This document shows, piece by piece, positions 50,895-61,853 of a stretch of 64,000 nt of DNA. The notes under the pieces are model-generated. The model saw nothing but the letters and a program-made list of their open reading frames with translations. It had not been told where the DNA came from and searched no databases. This DNA comes from Acinetobacter parvus DSM 16617 = CIP 108168 (GTDB taxonomy: Bacteria; Pseudomonadota; Gammaproteobacteria; Pseudomonadales; Moraxellaceae). The translations under genes and the position numbers were made by a program. Within the stretch, counting starts at the first letter, position 1. Every line of letters begins with the position of its first letter. The stretch spans positions 37,553 to 101,552 of the forward strand of contig NZ_KB849211.1 of the NCBI RefSeq assembly GCF_000368025.1, in the 5' to 3' direction.

Positions 50895-52103
50895 ATGAGC
50901 GTTACTCTTGGAACTCCACTTCAATCTTCTGCATTTAAGGTTTTACTGTTAGGTTCTGGAGAGCTGGGTAAAGAAGTGGTGATTTCTTTACAACGCTTGG
51001 GTGTCGAAGTTCATGCGGCTGACCGTTATGACCATGCACCTGCCATGCAGGTTGCCCATTATTCCTATACCCTGAATATGGCAGATCCAACTGAATTAAA
51101 ACAACTGATTGAAAAAATTAAACCGAATTTAATTGTTCCTGAAATTGAGGCCATTGCGACTGAGGTTTTGCTTGAAATCGAGCAACGCAAAACTGCAACG
51201 GTGATTCCATCAGCAAAAGCCGTCAACCTCACCATGAACCGTGAGGGCATTCGCCGTTTAGCTGCGGAAGAACTGGGCTTGCCCACTTCCGCCTATCGCT
51301 TTGCCAGCACATTGGAAAGCTTCCGTGCAGCATGTGACGATATTGGTTATCCAAACTTTGTTAAACCTGTCATGTCCTCTTCTGGCAAAGGTCAGTCCCG
51401 TGTTAAGAACTTTGATGAGGTTGATGTGGCCTGGGAATATGCCATGCAAGGTGGTCGTGTCAATCAGGGTACAGTGATCATTGAATCACAAATTGATTTT
51501 GATTTTGAAATTACCCTATTAACCGTACGTGCTAAAAATCCAGCAACAGGTGAAATCGAAACCCATTACTGCGATCCAATTGGACACCGTCAGGATGCGG
51601 GTGACTATGTTGAAAGCTGGCAGCCACAACCAATGACAGTCGCAGCCTTGCAGGAAGCAAAACGTATTGCAAATAAAGTCACAACCGCTTTGGGTGGCTG
51701 TGGTGTTTTTGGTGTAGAGTTATTTATTAAAGGCGATAAAGTCTGGTTTAGTGAAGTCTCACCTCGCCCACATGACACAGGTCTAGTAACTCTGGCATCA
51801 CAGTTCCAGAGTGAATTTGAGCTGCATGCTCGTGCGATTTTAGGTTTACCAGTCAACACAGCCCGTCATAGTGTGGCAGCCAGTGCCGTAATCTATGCAG
51901 GTGTGGATGCGAACAACCTGAGCTTCTCTGGCTTAAATCTTGCTTTGGCAAACCCGAACACTGACTTGCGCTTGTTTGGTAAACCAGAGGGCTTCAAACG
52001 CCGCCGTATGGGTGTTGCCACCGCACGTGCTGAAACCACAGACCTCGCGCGTGAACTGGCACAGCAGGCAGCAGATCAGGTGATTGTACAAACCAACGCT
52101 TAA
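50895..52103 (+). CDS. purT: Formate-dependent GAR transformylase
   Basis: ATP-grasp enzyme that uses formate and ATP to formylate glycinamide ribonucleotide in purine synthesis, independent of folate. The 402-residue length is typical. GSGELGKEVVISLQRLGVEV is the N-terminal signature; the ATP-grasp lid reads PVMSSSGKGQS and the metal site is VWFSEVSPRPHDTG. It precedes glnD by about 60 bp and may be co-transcribed with it. Confidence 0.97.
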   Translation: MSVTLGTPLQSSAFKVLLLGSGELGKEVVISLQRLGVEVHAADRYDHAPAMQVAHYSYTLNMADPTELKQLIEKIKPNLIVPEIEAIATEVLLEIEQRKTATVIPSAKAVNLTMNREGIRRLAAEELGLPTSAYRFASTLESFRAACDDIGYPNFVKPVMSSSGKGQSRVKNFDEVDVAWEYAMQGGRVNQGTVIIESQIDFDFEITLLTVRAKNPATGEIETHYCDPIGHRQDAGDYVESWQPQPMTVAALQEAKRIANKVTTALGGCGVFGVELFIKGDKVWFSEVSPRPHDTGLVTLASQFQSEFELHARAILGLPVNTARHSVAASAVIYAGVDANNLSFSGLNLALANPNTDLRLFGKPEGFKRRRMGVATARAETTDLARELAQQAADQVIVQTNA

Positions 52104-52160
52104 AATATCTCCCTTAATCCCTCTTTGACCAAGAGGGACTTTGATAGAAGACCCATTTTC

Positions 52161-54824
52161 ATGATCAATACATCGCCTTTGTTAAACTACGTCACCAGCC
52201 TTCATGATATTCAAGCCATTAACCAATGGCGAACAGATGTAGAAAAGCAATTACAGCAAAGTTATGAAAATGGTGCTTCCATTCGTGATGTGATTAGTGC
52301 CCGATCTGATTCGATTGATGAGGCACTCATTTTTCTTTGGAATCATGCAGGCTTAGATCAAACCGAGTTGGGTTTATTTGCTGTTGGCGGTTATGGTCGC
52401 CATGAGATGCTCCCCTATTCCGATACCGACATCATGATTTTGTCAGAGGATGAAATCAGTGAAGAACAAGAAAAACTGATTTCCGCTTTTATTTCCTCAC
52501 TTTGGGATGTCGGTAATTTTAAGCCAGGGACAAGCGTTCGCACTATTCAAAACTGCGTTGAACAAGCCAGTAATGACCTGACGGTTGCCACCACCCTGAT
52601 TGAAGCGCGTCTAATCACAGGTAATGAACAGCTTGCCAAGTGGCCTCGCCGTATTGTGGCGCAAACCTGGACTGATAAAACGTTCTATGATGCGAAAATG
52701 GCTGAGCAAGCCAAGCGCTATGCCCAACATAACAACACTGAAAGCAATCTGGAACCCGACATTAAAAATGCGCCAGGCGGTATTCGTGACATCAACCAGA
52801 TTGGCTGGATTGCAAAACGCCACTTCCGTGTCAACCGTATCTATGACCTTGTACATTTAGGTTTTATCACTGAATTTGAGCTTGCTGTACTTGAAGAAGC
52901 GGAAAGTTTTCTATGGGAAATCCGCACCCATTTACATCGCTTGGCAAAACGTGATGAAAACCGTTTATTGTTTGAATATCAACGTGATATTGCAGCAAAG
53001 TTTGGCTATGTCCGTGAAGAGGGTCAACACGTCAATTTTGCCGTTGAACAGTTCATGAAACGGTATTACCGCACTGCCCAACAGGTTTCTACCCTGAGTG
53101 AAATGCTGCTTGCCTATTTCAATGAGTCGGTGATTACCCCACGTTTGCCTGACTATGAACGCCAGATTGTAGAAATTAATGACCGCTTTAAAATTGTGGA
53201 TGGCAAACTTGCCGTACAACACCATAAGGTTTTCTCTGAAGAACCGAGCGCGATTTTAGAATTATTCTATCTATTGGCAAACCGTCCTGAGATTACAGGT
53301 ATTCGCGCCCGCACCTTGCGTCTGCTGGTCCTTGCAGCCAAGCGGATTGACCAGCGTTTCCGCGACAACCCAGAACATCAGGCGTTGTTTATGTCAATCA
53401 TTCGCTCACCGCATCTCTACAATACGATGGTGGCGATGAAACGTTACGGCGTTTTGGGCAACTATATTCCTGCTTTCGGGCAGATTATGGGATTGATGCA
53501 ATACGACCTGTTCCATATTTATACGGTTGATGCACATACCCTGTTATTGCTGCGTAATCTCAGCCGTTTTAAAGCGCCTGAATTTGCCAAGGATTTCCCT
53601 GTGGTCAGCTCAGTGTTCCAGCGTATTGCACGACATGACATTGTGTATATGGCGGCAATTTTCCATGACATCGCCAAAGGTCGTGGCGGTGACCATAGCG
53701 AACTTGGGGCAATTGATGCAATTAAGTTCTGCCGCACACATGGTTTTACCGAGCGCGAATGCAAACTGGTGGCCTGGCTGATTAACAACCATCTCCTGAT
53801 GTCACTCACAGCCCAGAAAAAAGATATTTCCGATCCTGACGAAGTAAAGGAATTTGCTGAAAAAGTTGGTGACATGGAGCATCTGGATTATCTGTATACA
53901 CTGACCGTTGCAGATATTAACGCAACCAATCCAAAACTCTGGAACACATGGCGCGCTTCTCTGATGCGCCAGCTCTATACCTATGCCCGTGACGTGATTC
54001 GCTCAGGTTTAGGTCGCCCTGTGGATTACCAGATGCTGATTGAGGACACCAAGTTTGCAGCCAGTGAATTACTGGTCAATGACTTCTCGCTCGCCGAAGT
54101 AGAAAAAGTCTGGCAAGAGCTGGGGGATGAATATTTTGTCAAGGAGTCTGCCAACGAGATTGCATGGCACACTCAGGCGATTCTACAGCACGGCGATAAT
54201 CCAGAGCCCTTGGTTTTATTACGCGCACATCGTAATGCCGCAGATGATGCGGTTCAAATCTTTATTTATACCCGTGACCAGCCTAACCTGTTCGCAACCA
54301 CTGTGGCGGTGCTGGACCGTATGAACCTTGATGTTCAGGATGCCAGAATTATCACCGCAAGCACTGCATTTAGTCTGGATACTTACTTGGTGCTGGACCG
54401 TTTTGGCACATTGCTCACCGATCCTGATCGGGAACGTAAGGTTAAAGCGGCTCTGGTTGATGCTCTCAGTCATTCAGACCAATATCCAGGTATTATGCAA
54501 CGCCGTATTCCGCGCCACCTCCGTCACTTTGATGTGCAGAATACGGTTGATATTGTGCTAAATCCAGCCTTACAGCAACACATGGTTGAAATCTCGACAC
54601 TGGATCAACCTGGCTTACTGGCACGAATTGGTGCCCTGTTTATGCTGCAAGGTCTGGACATTCACTCTGCTAAAATTGCAACATTGGGTGAACGTGCCGA
54701 GGATATTTTCTTTGTCACCAAGAAAAATGGCGTATTGCTTACAGATGAAGAAGTCAAGGCCTTTGCGGAAACACTAAAATCCGCTTTGGATGAAGTGTCA
54801 AATCAGGTTCTTAACCCATCGTAA
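52161..54824 (+). CDS. glnD: PII uridylyltransferase / uridylyl-removing enzyme
   Basis: Senses glutamine and modifies PII proteins, the top of the nitrogen control cascade. I use ATG 52161 (887 residues); a TTG at 52125 would add 12. Nucleotidyltransferase motif: GGYGRHEMLPYSDTDIMIL. HD hydrolase domain: FHDIAKGRGGDHSELGA. Two ACT domains follow (from VQIFIYTRDQPNLFATTVAV, and EISTLDQPGLLARIGALFML). Nitrogen status signalled through GlnD-PII-NtrBC could drive the sigma-54 promoters predicted in the guanidine locus. Confidence 0.97.
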   Translation: MINTSPLLNYVTSLHDIQAINQWRTDVEKQLQQSYENGASIRDVISARSDSIDEALIFLWNHAGLDQTELGLFAVGGYGRHEMLPYSDTDIMILSEDEISEEQEKLISAFISSLWDVGNFKPGTSVRTIQNCVEQASNDLTVATTLIEARLITGNEQLAKWPRRIVAQTWTDKTFYDAKMAEQAKRYAQHNNTESNLEPDIKNAPGGIRDINQIGWIAKRHFRVNRIYDLVHLGFITEFELAVLEEAESFLWEIRTHLHRLAKRDENRLLFEYQRDIAAKFGYVREEGQHVNFAVEQFMKRYYRTAQQVSTLSEMLLAYFNESVITPRLPDYERQIVEINDRFKIVDGKLAVQHHKVFSEEPSAILELFYLLANRPEITGIRARTLRLLVLAAKRIDQRFRDNPEHQALFMSIIRSPHLYNTMVAMKRYGVLGNYIPAFGQIMGLMQYDLFHIYTVDAHTLLLLRNLSRFKAPEFAKDFPVVSSVFQRIARHDIVYMAAIFHDIAKGRGGDHSELGAIDAIKFCRTHGFTERECKLVAWLINNHLLMSLTAQKKDISDPDEVKEFAEKVGDMEHLDYLYTLTVADINATNPKLWNTWRASLMRQLYTYARDVIRSGLGRPVDYQMLIEDTKFAASELLVNDFSLAEVEKVWQELGDEYFVKESANEIAWHTQAILQHGDNPEPLVLLRAHRNAADDAVQIFIYTRDQPNLFATTVAVLDRMNLDVQDARIITASTAFSLDTYLVLDRFGTLLTDPDRERKVKAALVDALSHSDQYPGIMQRRIPRHLRHFDVQNTVDIVLNPALQQHMVEISTLDQPGLLARIGALFMLQGLDIHSAKIATLGERAEDIFFVTKKNGVLLTDEEVKAFAETLKSALDEVSNQVLNPS

Positions 54825-54846
54825 TTCCAATTTTCATCAATACATT

Positions 54847-54865
54847 GGGCGTATGCAATACGCCC
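54847..54865. repeat. Palindromic hairpin between glnD and dapC
   Basis: GGGCGTAT / ATACGCCC perfect 8-bp stem with a GCA loop, followed by CTACAG. It has no T-run. The GGGCGTAT...ATACGCCCCTAC form resembles a small REP-type repeat found in several bacteria. Confidence 0.45.
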
Positions 54866-54887
54866 CTACAGTTTGGTAATTGTTTCA

Positions 54888-56057
54888 ATGAACTCAAGTT
54901 TATCTTTATTGCATCCTTATCCTTTTGAAAAGTTAAACCAGCTTTTTAAAGGGCTACAACCTGCCGATTTACCGTTGATTCCACTGTCAATTGGTGAACC
55001 TAAACACCCCGCACCTGAGTTCGTTAAACAAGCGATTATTGATAATTTTGGGCATTTATCAACCTACCCCAACAGTAAAGGCTTGCCTGAGCTGCGCCAA
55101 AGTATTGCACAATGGCTGAACAATCGTTTCAAGCTGAACCAAATCAGTGCGGAAGATCATATTTTGTCTGTTTCTGGAACACGGGAAGGTATCTTTTCTT
55201 TTGTGCAAGCCTTAATTAAACGTGAAGATGCACCGTATATCGTGATGCCAAATCCGTTCTATCAAATTTATGAAGGTGCTGCATTATTGGCAGGTGCAAA
55301 ACCTTATTTTATCAACTGCACTGAAGAAAATGGCTATCTCGGCGACTTTGATGCCGTTCCTGCGGAAGTATGGGAAAAAACGGCGTTATTATTTGTGTGT
55401 ACCCCAGGTAATCCAACAGGTACAGTACTGTCAAAAGAACAGTTTAAAAAACTGATTGCACTTTCTGACCAATATGGTTTTGTGATTGCATCTGATGAAT
55501 GTTATTCAGAACTTTGGTTTGATCAGGCACCGATTGGGCTATTGGAAGTTTGTGCTGAATTGGGACGTGATGACTATAAAAACTGTATCGTGTTCCACTC
55601 ATTGTCTAAACGTTCAAACTTGCCAGGAATGCGCTCAGGTTTTGTTGCTGGTGATGCGGCATTGTTAAAGCCTTACTTGCAATATCGCACCTACCACGGC
55701 GCGGCAATGCCTGTACAGCATCAACTGGCTTCGATTGCAGCGTGGAATGATGAAACGCATGTCGAAGAAAATCGCCAGCAATACCGTACCAAATTTGATT
55801 TATTCCAGTCTGAATTGGGTCATTTACTGCCATTACAAAAACCAGATGCAGGTTTTTATTACTGGCTTAAAGTCGATAATGATGAAGCTTTTGCCAAAAT
55901 GTTGATGGAAAAAACGCATATCAAGGTATTGCCAGGTCGTTATCTATCCCGTGATACTGAACAGGGTAATCCAGGTGAAAACCATGTGCGGATGGCGCTT
56001 GTCGCTGATTTAGCACAGTGCGAAGAAGTCGTGAAGCGGTTGAAAGCGATTTTATAA
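54888..56057 (+). CDS. dapC: Succinyldiaminopimelate transaminase
   Basis: A class I/II PLP aminotransferase of 389 residues, closest in pattern to DapC, which makes N-succinyl-diaminopimelate in lysine and peptidoglycan synthesis. SIGEPKHPAPEFV is the N-terminal part, CTPGNPTGTVLS the cofactor contact, and SLSKRSNLPGMRSGFVAG carries the Schiff-base Lys. The start is ATG 54888; a TTG at 54873 is less likely. Another aminotransferase role cannot be excluded. Confidence 0.85.
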   Translation: MNSSLSLLHPYPFEKLNQLFKGLQPADLPLIPLSIGEPKHPAPEFVKQAIIDNFGHLSTYPNSKGLPELRQSIAQWLNNRFKLNQISAEDHILSVSGTREGIFSFVQALIKREDAPYIVMPNPFYQIYEGAALLAGAKPYFINCTEENGYLGDFDAVPAEVWEKTALLFVCTPGNPTGTVLSKEQFKKLIALSDQYGFVIASDECYSELWFDQAPIGLLEVCAELGRDDYKNCIVFHSLSKRSNLPGMRSGFVAGDAALLKPYLQYRTYHGAAMPVQHQLASIAAWNDETHVEENRQQYRTKFDLFQSELGHLLPLQKPDAGFYYWLKVDNDEAFAKMLMEKTHIKVLPGRYLSRDTEQGNPGENHVRMALVADLAQCEEVVKRLKAIL

Positions 56058-56059
56058 AT

Positions 56060-56098
56060 AAAATCCCCAAAGTTCATTTGATATTTTGGGGAATTTTA
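56060..56098 (+). terminator. dapC terminator
   Basis: AAATCCCCAAA / TTTGGGGAATTTT hairpin, directly after the dapC stop. The following ~225 bp to the efflux genes shows no gene. Confidence 0.8.
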
Positions 56099-56323
56099 TC
56101 ATCCGACCCAGTTTTTCTAAGAATAGTCTTGATATTACCATACTGAATCGCAGTATATACTCCATAGTTTATAAATCAAACGCCTTGAGCCAGCATTAGA
56201 ATTTTGCATTTCCCATATCAAAGATAAGATACGGATTCAAAACCAATATTCATCTTTATGTTATAACTATGGCTTGAAATCTTCGTCTATACTTAACCAT
56301 CAATTTAAATTGACTATGGAAAG

Positions 56324-57514
56324 ATGACTTCTCAAACTCCCCAGAAAACAAAGAAAAAAGTTTGGTTCATTTTGGCAATCGTGATTGTATTGTTGCTTGT
56401 CGCATTCCTGCTGTGGAAGTCAGGCAGCTCAAACAAAACCGCTGCGACAGAAAAACCAGACAATGCAGAAACAACCGAACAAAAAGCTGCCTTAACGGTG
56501 ACGGTCGTTCAACCTGAACAGCAAAACTGGAAACAGACATTCACCGCAAATGGCAATATCGCAGCATGGCAAGAAGTGGTGATTGGCAGTGAATTGTCTG
56601 GTCAGCGTCTTACTCGCGTCAATGTCAATGTCGGTGATGAGGTTAAACGTGGACAGGTTTTGGCAGAGATTAACAGCGATACCATCCGTGCCGATTTGGC
56701 AGCGGCCAAAGCCAGCTATGCCGAAGCACAGGCTGTATTGGCTGATGCCGTGACCAACAATAAACGAATTCAGCAGCTCAGAAATACAGGTGCAATCTCG
56801 GCCCAGGAATTAACCCAATACCAAACTTCCCAAGCCACTGCCCAAGCAAGACTGGATGCCTCCAGAGCACAGATTGAAAGCAATCAACTACGTTTGGCAC
56901 AAACTCAGGTGATCTCACCTGACAATGGGGTGATTTCAGCCCGTACCGCAACTGTCGGTTCTTTGGCTCAGACTGGACAGGAACTGTTCCGCCTGATTCG
57001 GGATCACCGTCTGGAATGGCGTGCGGAAGTTACCACTTCGGATTTGTATAAACTCAAGCAAGGGATGAATGCGCGTATTTTTTCGCCTGACCCTGCCCAG
57101 CCTGCCATTACAGGCAAGGTTCGGATAATTGCCCCTGTGATTGATCCACAAACCCGTTATGGCTTGGTTTATGTTGACTTGCCAGCCACTCAGGCGTTTC
57201 GGATGGGCATGTTTGTAAAAGGTTAATTTGATTTAGGTGAAAAACCAGCACTCACTATTCCACAAACTGCCTTGTTGCTACGCGATGGCTTTGCCTATGT
57301 ATTTATTGTGGGGAAAAACAATCGTGTAGCACAGCAAAAAGTGACTGTTGGGCGACGTTTGGCTGATCGTGTTGAGATTCTGGACTTGCCTGCAAATGTA
57401 AAACTGGTTGCGTCTGGTACAGGTTTCCTCACCGATGGTGATTTAGTGACTGTCGCAAAAGACATTCCTGATACGCCATTGACTAAACAACTTGTGACCA
57501 CACAGGGGAATTAA
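56324..57514 (+). pseudogene. RND efflux periplasmic adaptor, interrupted by TAA
   Basis: A membrane-fusion protein (HlyD/AcrA type) of about 396 codons. Residues 14-33 are a membrane anchor; then the biotinyl-lipoyl-like region (VVIGSELSGQRLTRVNVNVG), a helical hairpin and the beta-barrel domain. Codon 301 (57224-57226) is TAA in the middle of MFVKG*FDLGEKPALTIPQ; a Glu (GAA) or Gln (CAA) codon with a single change is the likely ancestor. The remaining 95 codons stay open and in frame. It precedes the pump by 1 bp. Confidence 0.85.
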
Positions 57515-57515
57515 A

Positions 57516-60500
57516 ATGAATTTCTCTGCCTGGTCAATCCGTAATCCTATTCCAGCCATTTTATTATTTATTATGCTGGGATTGACGGGTTTAATGTGTT
57601 TTAAATGGATGAAAATCCAGCAATTTCCAGATATTGAATTGCCAATGGTGACTGTGACCGCAGCCCTGCCAGGTGCTGCGCCACCACAACTGGAAACTGA
57701 AGTTGCTCGTAAAATTGAAAACTCGATTGCCACCCTGCAAGGTTTAAGAAATCAATATACCAATATTCAGGATGGCGTTGTCACGGTTACAGCCGAGTTC
57801 CAACTGGAAAAACCACTGCAAGAGGCGGTAGATGACGTTCGTAACGCGGTTTCCCAGGTGCGTTCAGACTTGCCTGCCGATTTACGTGACCCAATTGTCA
57901 GTAAAATCAACCTTTCAGGCTCACCCATTCTAACTTATACCATCCAGTCGCCGAAAATGGATGAGGAGGCTCTGTCATGGTTTGTGGACTATGATATTGC
58001 CCGCGCCATGCTACAAGTTAAGGGTGTGGGTGCAGTCGCCCGTGTGGGCGGTGTTACCCGTCAGGTTGAGGTTGAACTTGACCCTGAAAAATTACTGGCA
58101 CTGAATGCAACTGCAACGGATATTACCCGACAATTGCGTTTGATCCAGCAAGATGCATCTGGCGGTCAAACCAAGATTGGCGGCAGTGAACAGTCCATTC
58201 GCACCATTGCAACGGTAAAAACAGCCGAAGAAATTGGGGCAATAGATATTGCACTCAGTGATGGCCGCCATATACGTCTTGATCAGGTTGCGACCATTCA
58301 TGATGGTATTGCCGAACGCCGTTCTGCTGCATTGCTGAATGGACAGCCTGTGATTGGCTTTGAAATTACCCGTAGTAAGGGTGCCAGTGAGGTTGATGTT
58401 GAAAAGGGTGTGGTCGAAGCATTGGATAAACTCAAGGCTGCACATCCAGACATTAAAATCACCGAAGCATTTAACTTTGTTAAGCCCGTTGCTGACAACT
58501 ATAAAGGTTCGATGTCACTGCTTTACGAGGGTGCCATTTTAGCTATTTTAGTGGTGTGGCTATTCCTACGTGACTGGCGTGCGACCATCATTGCCGCAAC
58601 TGCCCTGCCCCTGTCAATTTTACCAGCCCTGATTGGGATGTACTTTTTTGGTTTCACCCTCAATACTGTTACTCTTTTAGCAATGTCGCTGGTGGTCGGG
58701 ATTCTGGTCGATGATGCAATTGTTTAGATTGAGAATATCATTCGACATCTCAGGATGGGTAAAACACCCTATGAAGCGGCAATGGAAGCTGCCGATGAAA
58801 TTGGGCTTGCCGTGATTGCCACCACATTTACCCTGATTGCAGTATTTTTACCGACCGCCTTTATGAGTGGTATTGCAGGTAAATTCTTTGTGCAGTTTGG
58901 CTGGACAGCAGCATTGGCCATTTTTGCCTCCTTGCTCGTAGCACGTTTGCTTACCCCAATGATGTCTGCCTATATCCTTAAACCCTGGGTCGGCAAAGTT
59001 GAACCTCATGAAGATACTGACCAACCTGCCAATGATCAAGGTACAGCGGCTTTAGCGAAAGACCGTGCCAAAGATGGCAAAGTCATGCGTAGCTATATGC
59101 GTCTGGTGACGTGGTGTTTAAACCATCGCTGGATCACGCTGTTTGGGGCAATCGCCTTTTTTATTGGTTCAGTTATGCTGATTCCACTATTACCAACTGG
59201 ATTTGTACCACCACCAGACACTGGACAAACGCAGGTACGTCTGGAATTGACCCCAGGTTCACAATTTGCCGATACCTTAAAAACGGCAGAATATGCACGA
59301 AGCCTAATTAAGGATCATCCTGAAATTAAAAGCATCTATACCACCATTGGTGGAGGCGCTGCAGGAAGTGACCCCTTTGCTGGTGGTGCATCTAGTGAAC
59401 CTCGTAAAGCGACTCTGACTATTCAAACCACTGAACGTACTGAACGCAGTGCCAGTCTGCAAGACATTGAAGACCAGATTCGTCAACGTTTAGCACCCTT
59501 GCCAGGTGCCAGAATTCAGGTCGGTCTGGCGGGCAATAACAGCCAATATCAACTGGCACTTTCAGGCGATGACCCTGAAGCCTTGATGTCAACAGCCCGC
59601 GCACTGGAACGTGAATTACGCACCATTCCGAATATTGGCAGTATTACTTCAAGTGCGGCACTGATTCGTCCTGAACTGGTGATTCGCCCTGATTTTGCCA
59701 AAGCCGCAGATTTGGGTGTGACCACTTACGATATTGCCGAGACTTTACGTATCGCAACTGCAGGTGACTTTGACCAAAATCTGGCAAAACTCAACCTTTC
59801 ACAGCGTCAGGTGCCTGTGGTGATTAAATTGCCTCTTGCCGCCCGTCAGGATCAGGAACTGATTAAACGCCTCATGATCAAGGGTAGTCATGGTCCTGTC
59901 ATGCTGGGGACGATTGCCGATGTGAATATTGAAAGTGGACCATCACAGATTGACCGCTTCAACCGTCTTCGTAATATCAACTTTAATATTGAACTCAACA
60001 ACCAGCCTTTGGGTGATATTGCAGCGAAAGTTGATCAATTACCAACCATGAAGAATCTACCACCGACAGTAAAACGTACCAATATCGGTGATGCTGAAGT
60101 GATGCAGGAATTATTCTCAAGCTTTGGCTTGGCCATGCTGACGGGTGTACTGTGTATTTATGTGGTGTTGGTGCTTTTATTTAAGGACTTTTTACAACCG
60201 ATCACCATCTTGGTTGCATTACCGCTGTCTTTGGGTGGCGCTTTCGTGCTGTTACTTTTGGCAAAAAGTAGCTTTTCAATGCCAAGCTTAATCGGTTTAA
60301 TCATGCTCATGGGAATCGCAAGTAAAAACTCAATTCTCTTGGTGGATTACGCCATTATTGCGCGTAAAGAGCGAGACTATTCGCGTTTCAATGCCTTGCT
60401 TGATGCCTGCCATAAACGTGCCCGCCCTATTATCATGACCACATTGGCAATGGGTGCTGGGATGTTACCGATTGCATTAGGTATTGGAACTGATCCAAGC

Positions 60501-60647
60501 TTCCGCGCACCAATGGCACTTTCAGTGATTGGTGGATTGATCACCAGCACTTTCTTGTCATTATTAGTGATTCCTGTGGTTTACACCTTTATTGATGATA
60601 TTAATCGTAAGCTTCATGGGTTGAGGAAATCTAAAACCGTTGAATAA
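57516..60647 (+). pseudogene. RND efflux pump, interrupted by TAG in the proton-relay helix
   Basis: Together the two open parts make a full 1043-codon HAE1-type RND pump. N-terminal SIRNPIPAILLFIMLGLTGL and the periplasmic porter domains are normal. Codon 404 (58725-58727) is TAG directly after LVVGILVDDAIV, the Asp-Asp proton relay of helix 4. The frame then continues IENIIRHLRMGKTPYEAAM to the end, so one GAG-to-TAG change accounts for it. The adaptor upstream carries its own stop, so the operon is likely dead. Confidence 0.88.
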
Positions 60648-60656
60648 AAACATCCA

Positions 60657-60694
60657 TAAAAAATGGGCGGTTAATAAACCGCCCATTTTTTTTA
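60657..60694. terminator. Terminator between RND operon and gpx
   Basis: AAAAAATGGGCGGTT / AACCGCCCATTTTTTTT hairpin between convergent genes, with A and T runs on both sides. Confidence 0.88.
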
Positions 60695-60701
60695 TTGTCT
60701 C

Positions 60702-61190
60702 TTATTTGCTTGCTAATGCTTTCTCAATATCTGCTTCGAAAGCCTCGGGCTTGGTAGTCGGCGCGTAACGTCCTAAAACCTCACCATTACGTCCCACGAG
60801 AAATTTGGTGAAATTCCATTTAATGTTCTGGCTTCCCAAAATGCCTTTCGCCTCTCGGGTTAAAAAACGAAAAATGGCATGTGCTTCAGGTCCTTTTACA
60901 TCAACTTTGGCAAACATTGGAAAATTAACCCCATAGTTACGTTGGCAGAACGCCCCTATTTCTTTATTTGTTCCTGGATCCTGCCCACCAAACTGGTTAC
61001 ATGGAAACCCCAAAATTTCCAGACCCTGTGGTTTATATTTTTCATATAGTTTTTCAAGTCCTGCAAACTGTGGGGTAAAAGCACACTTGCTTGCAGTGTT
61101 TACAATCAGCATGACCTTACCTTTATAGTCGGCGAGCGCCTTTATATCTCCCTCTAACAATTCAGCTTCAAACTGATAAATGTTACTCAT
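60702..61190 (-). CDS. Glutathione peroxidase family protein
   Basis: A 162-residue thiol peroxidase of the BtuE/BsaA group. The peroxidatic Cys is in VNTASKCAFTPQFAGLEKLY, and LGFPCNQFGGQDPGTN and IKWNFTKFLVGRNG supply the Gln, Trp and Asn contacts. It reduces hydroperoxides, probably with thioredoxin. Its start overlaps the msrB stop by 4 bp (ATGA type), so the two oxidative-repair genes are translated together. Confidence 0.93.
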   Translation of the reverse strand: MSNIYQFEAELLEGDIKALADYKGKVMLIVNTASKCAFTPQFAGLEKLYEKYKPQGLEILGFPCNQFGGQDPGTNKEIGAFCQRNYGVNFPMFAKVDVKGPEAHAIFRFLTREAKGILGSQNIKWNFTKFLVGRNGEVLGRYAPTTKPEAFEADIEKALASK

Positions 61191-61606
61191 GGATATGTTT
61201 CCTCGTCGTTCTTTTCTTGTGTTTTAAGTTGTAGTGATGCCGAATTAACGCAATAGCGCAATCCTGTCGGCTGCGGACCATCCTCAAATACATGCCCCAA
61301 ATGTGCGTCACAGTCATGGCAGACAATTTCCGTTCTGACCATACCATGCGACAAATCTTCGTGTTCTTCTATTGCAGTGCTGTCAAGCGGTCTAAAAAAG
61401 CTCGGCCAGCCACACCCACTGTCATATTTGGTGTCCGAAGAAAATAGTTCCGCACCACAGCAACGGCACACGTAGATTCCATGTTGCTTAGTGTTCCAGT
61501 ATTGTCCAGTGAAAGCAGGCTCTGTGCCTTTTTGGCGGGTAATCCGATATTCTTCTGGTGACAGTTCTCTTTGCCATTCTCGGTCAGTTTTATTGACTTT
61601 TCCCAT
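61187..61606 (-). CDS. msrB: Methionine-R-sulfoxide reductase
   Basis: A 139-residue MsrB that reduces methionine-R-sulfoxide in proteins. Two CxxC zinc pairs are visible (YVCRCCGAELF and VCHDCDAHLGH), and the catalytic Cys is in RYCVNSASL. It is the first gene of the msrB-gpx pair. The 247-bp region to alaA-like shows no additional gene. Confidence 0.96.
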   Translation of the reverse strand: MGKVNKTDREWQRELSPEEYRITRQKGTEPAFTGQYWNTKQHGIYVCRCCGAELFSSDTKYDSGCGWPSFFRPLDSTAIEEHEDLSHGMVRTEIVCHDCDAHLGHVFEDGPQPTGLRYCVNSASLQLKTQEKNDEETYP

Positions 61607-61853
61607 GACCTGCTCCTTTTGTTCTATATTTTAAAAGTATTTGGTGATCAGTTTTTATATTTACGCCATTCACAACAAAAACTCTAGTCTATTGCTGCAA
61701 AATTTATAAAAAATTAAACATTTACCGCACAAATAGCAAATAGAAAGCAAATTATATTTTATAGTGAGCATTTTATTTATAACTTCATCTTCCAAGTAAG
61801 CAAATATGATGCTATGCTGATGCCACACCGCTGTCTGTTGTACAGGACAAAAA

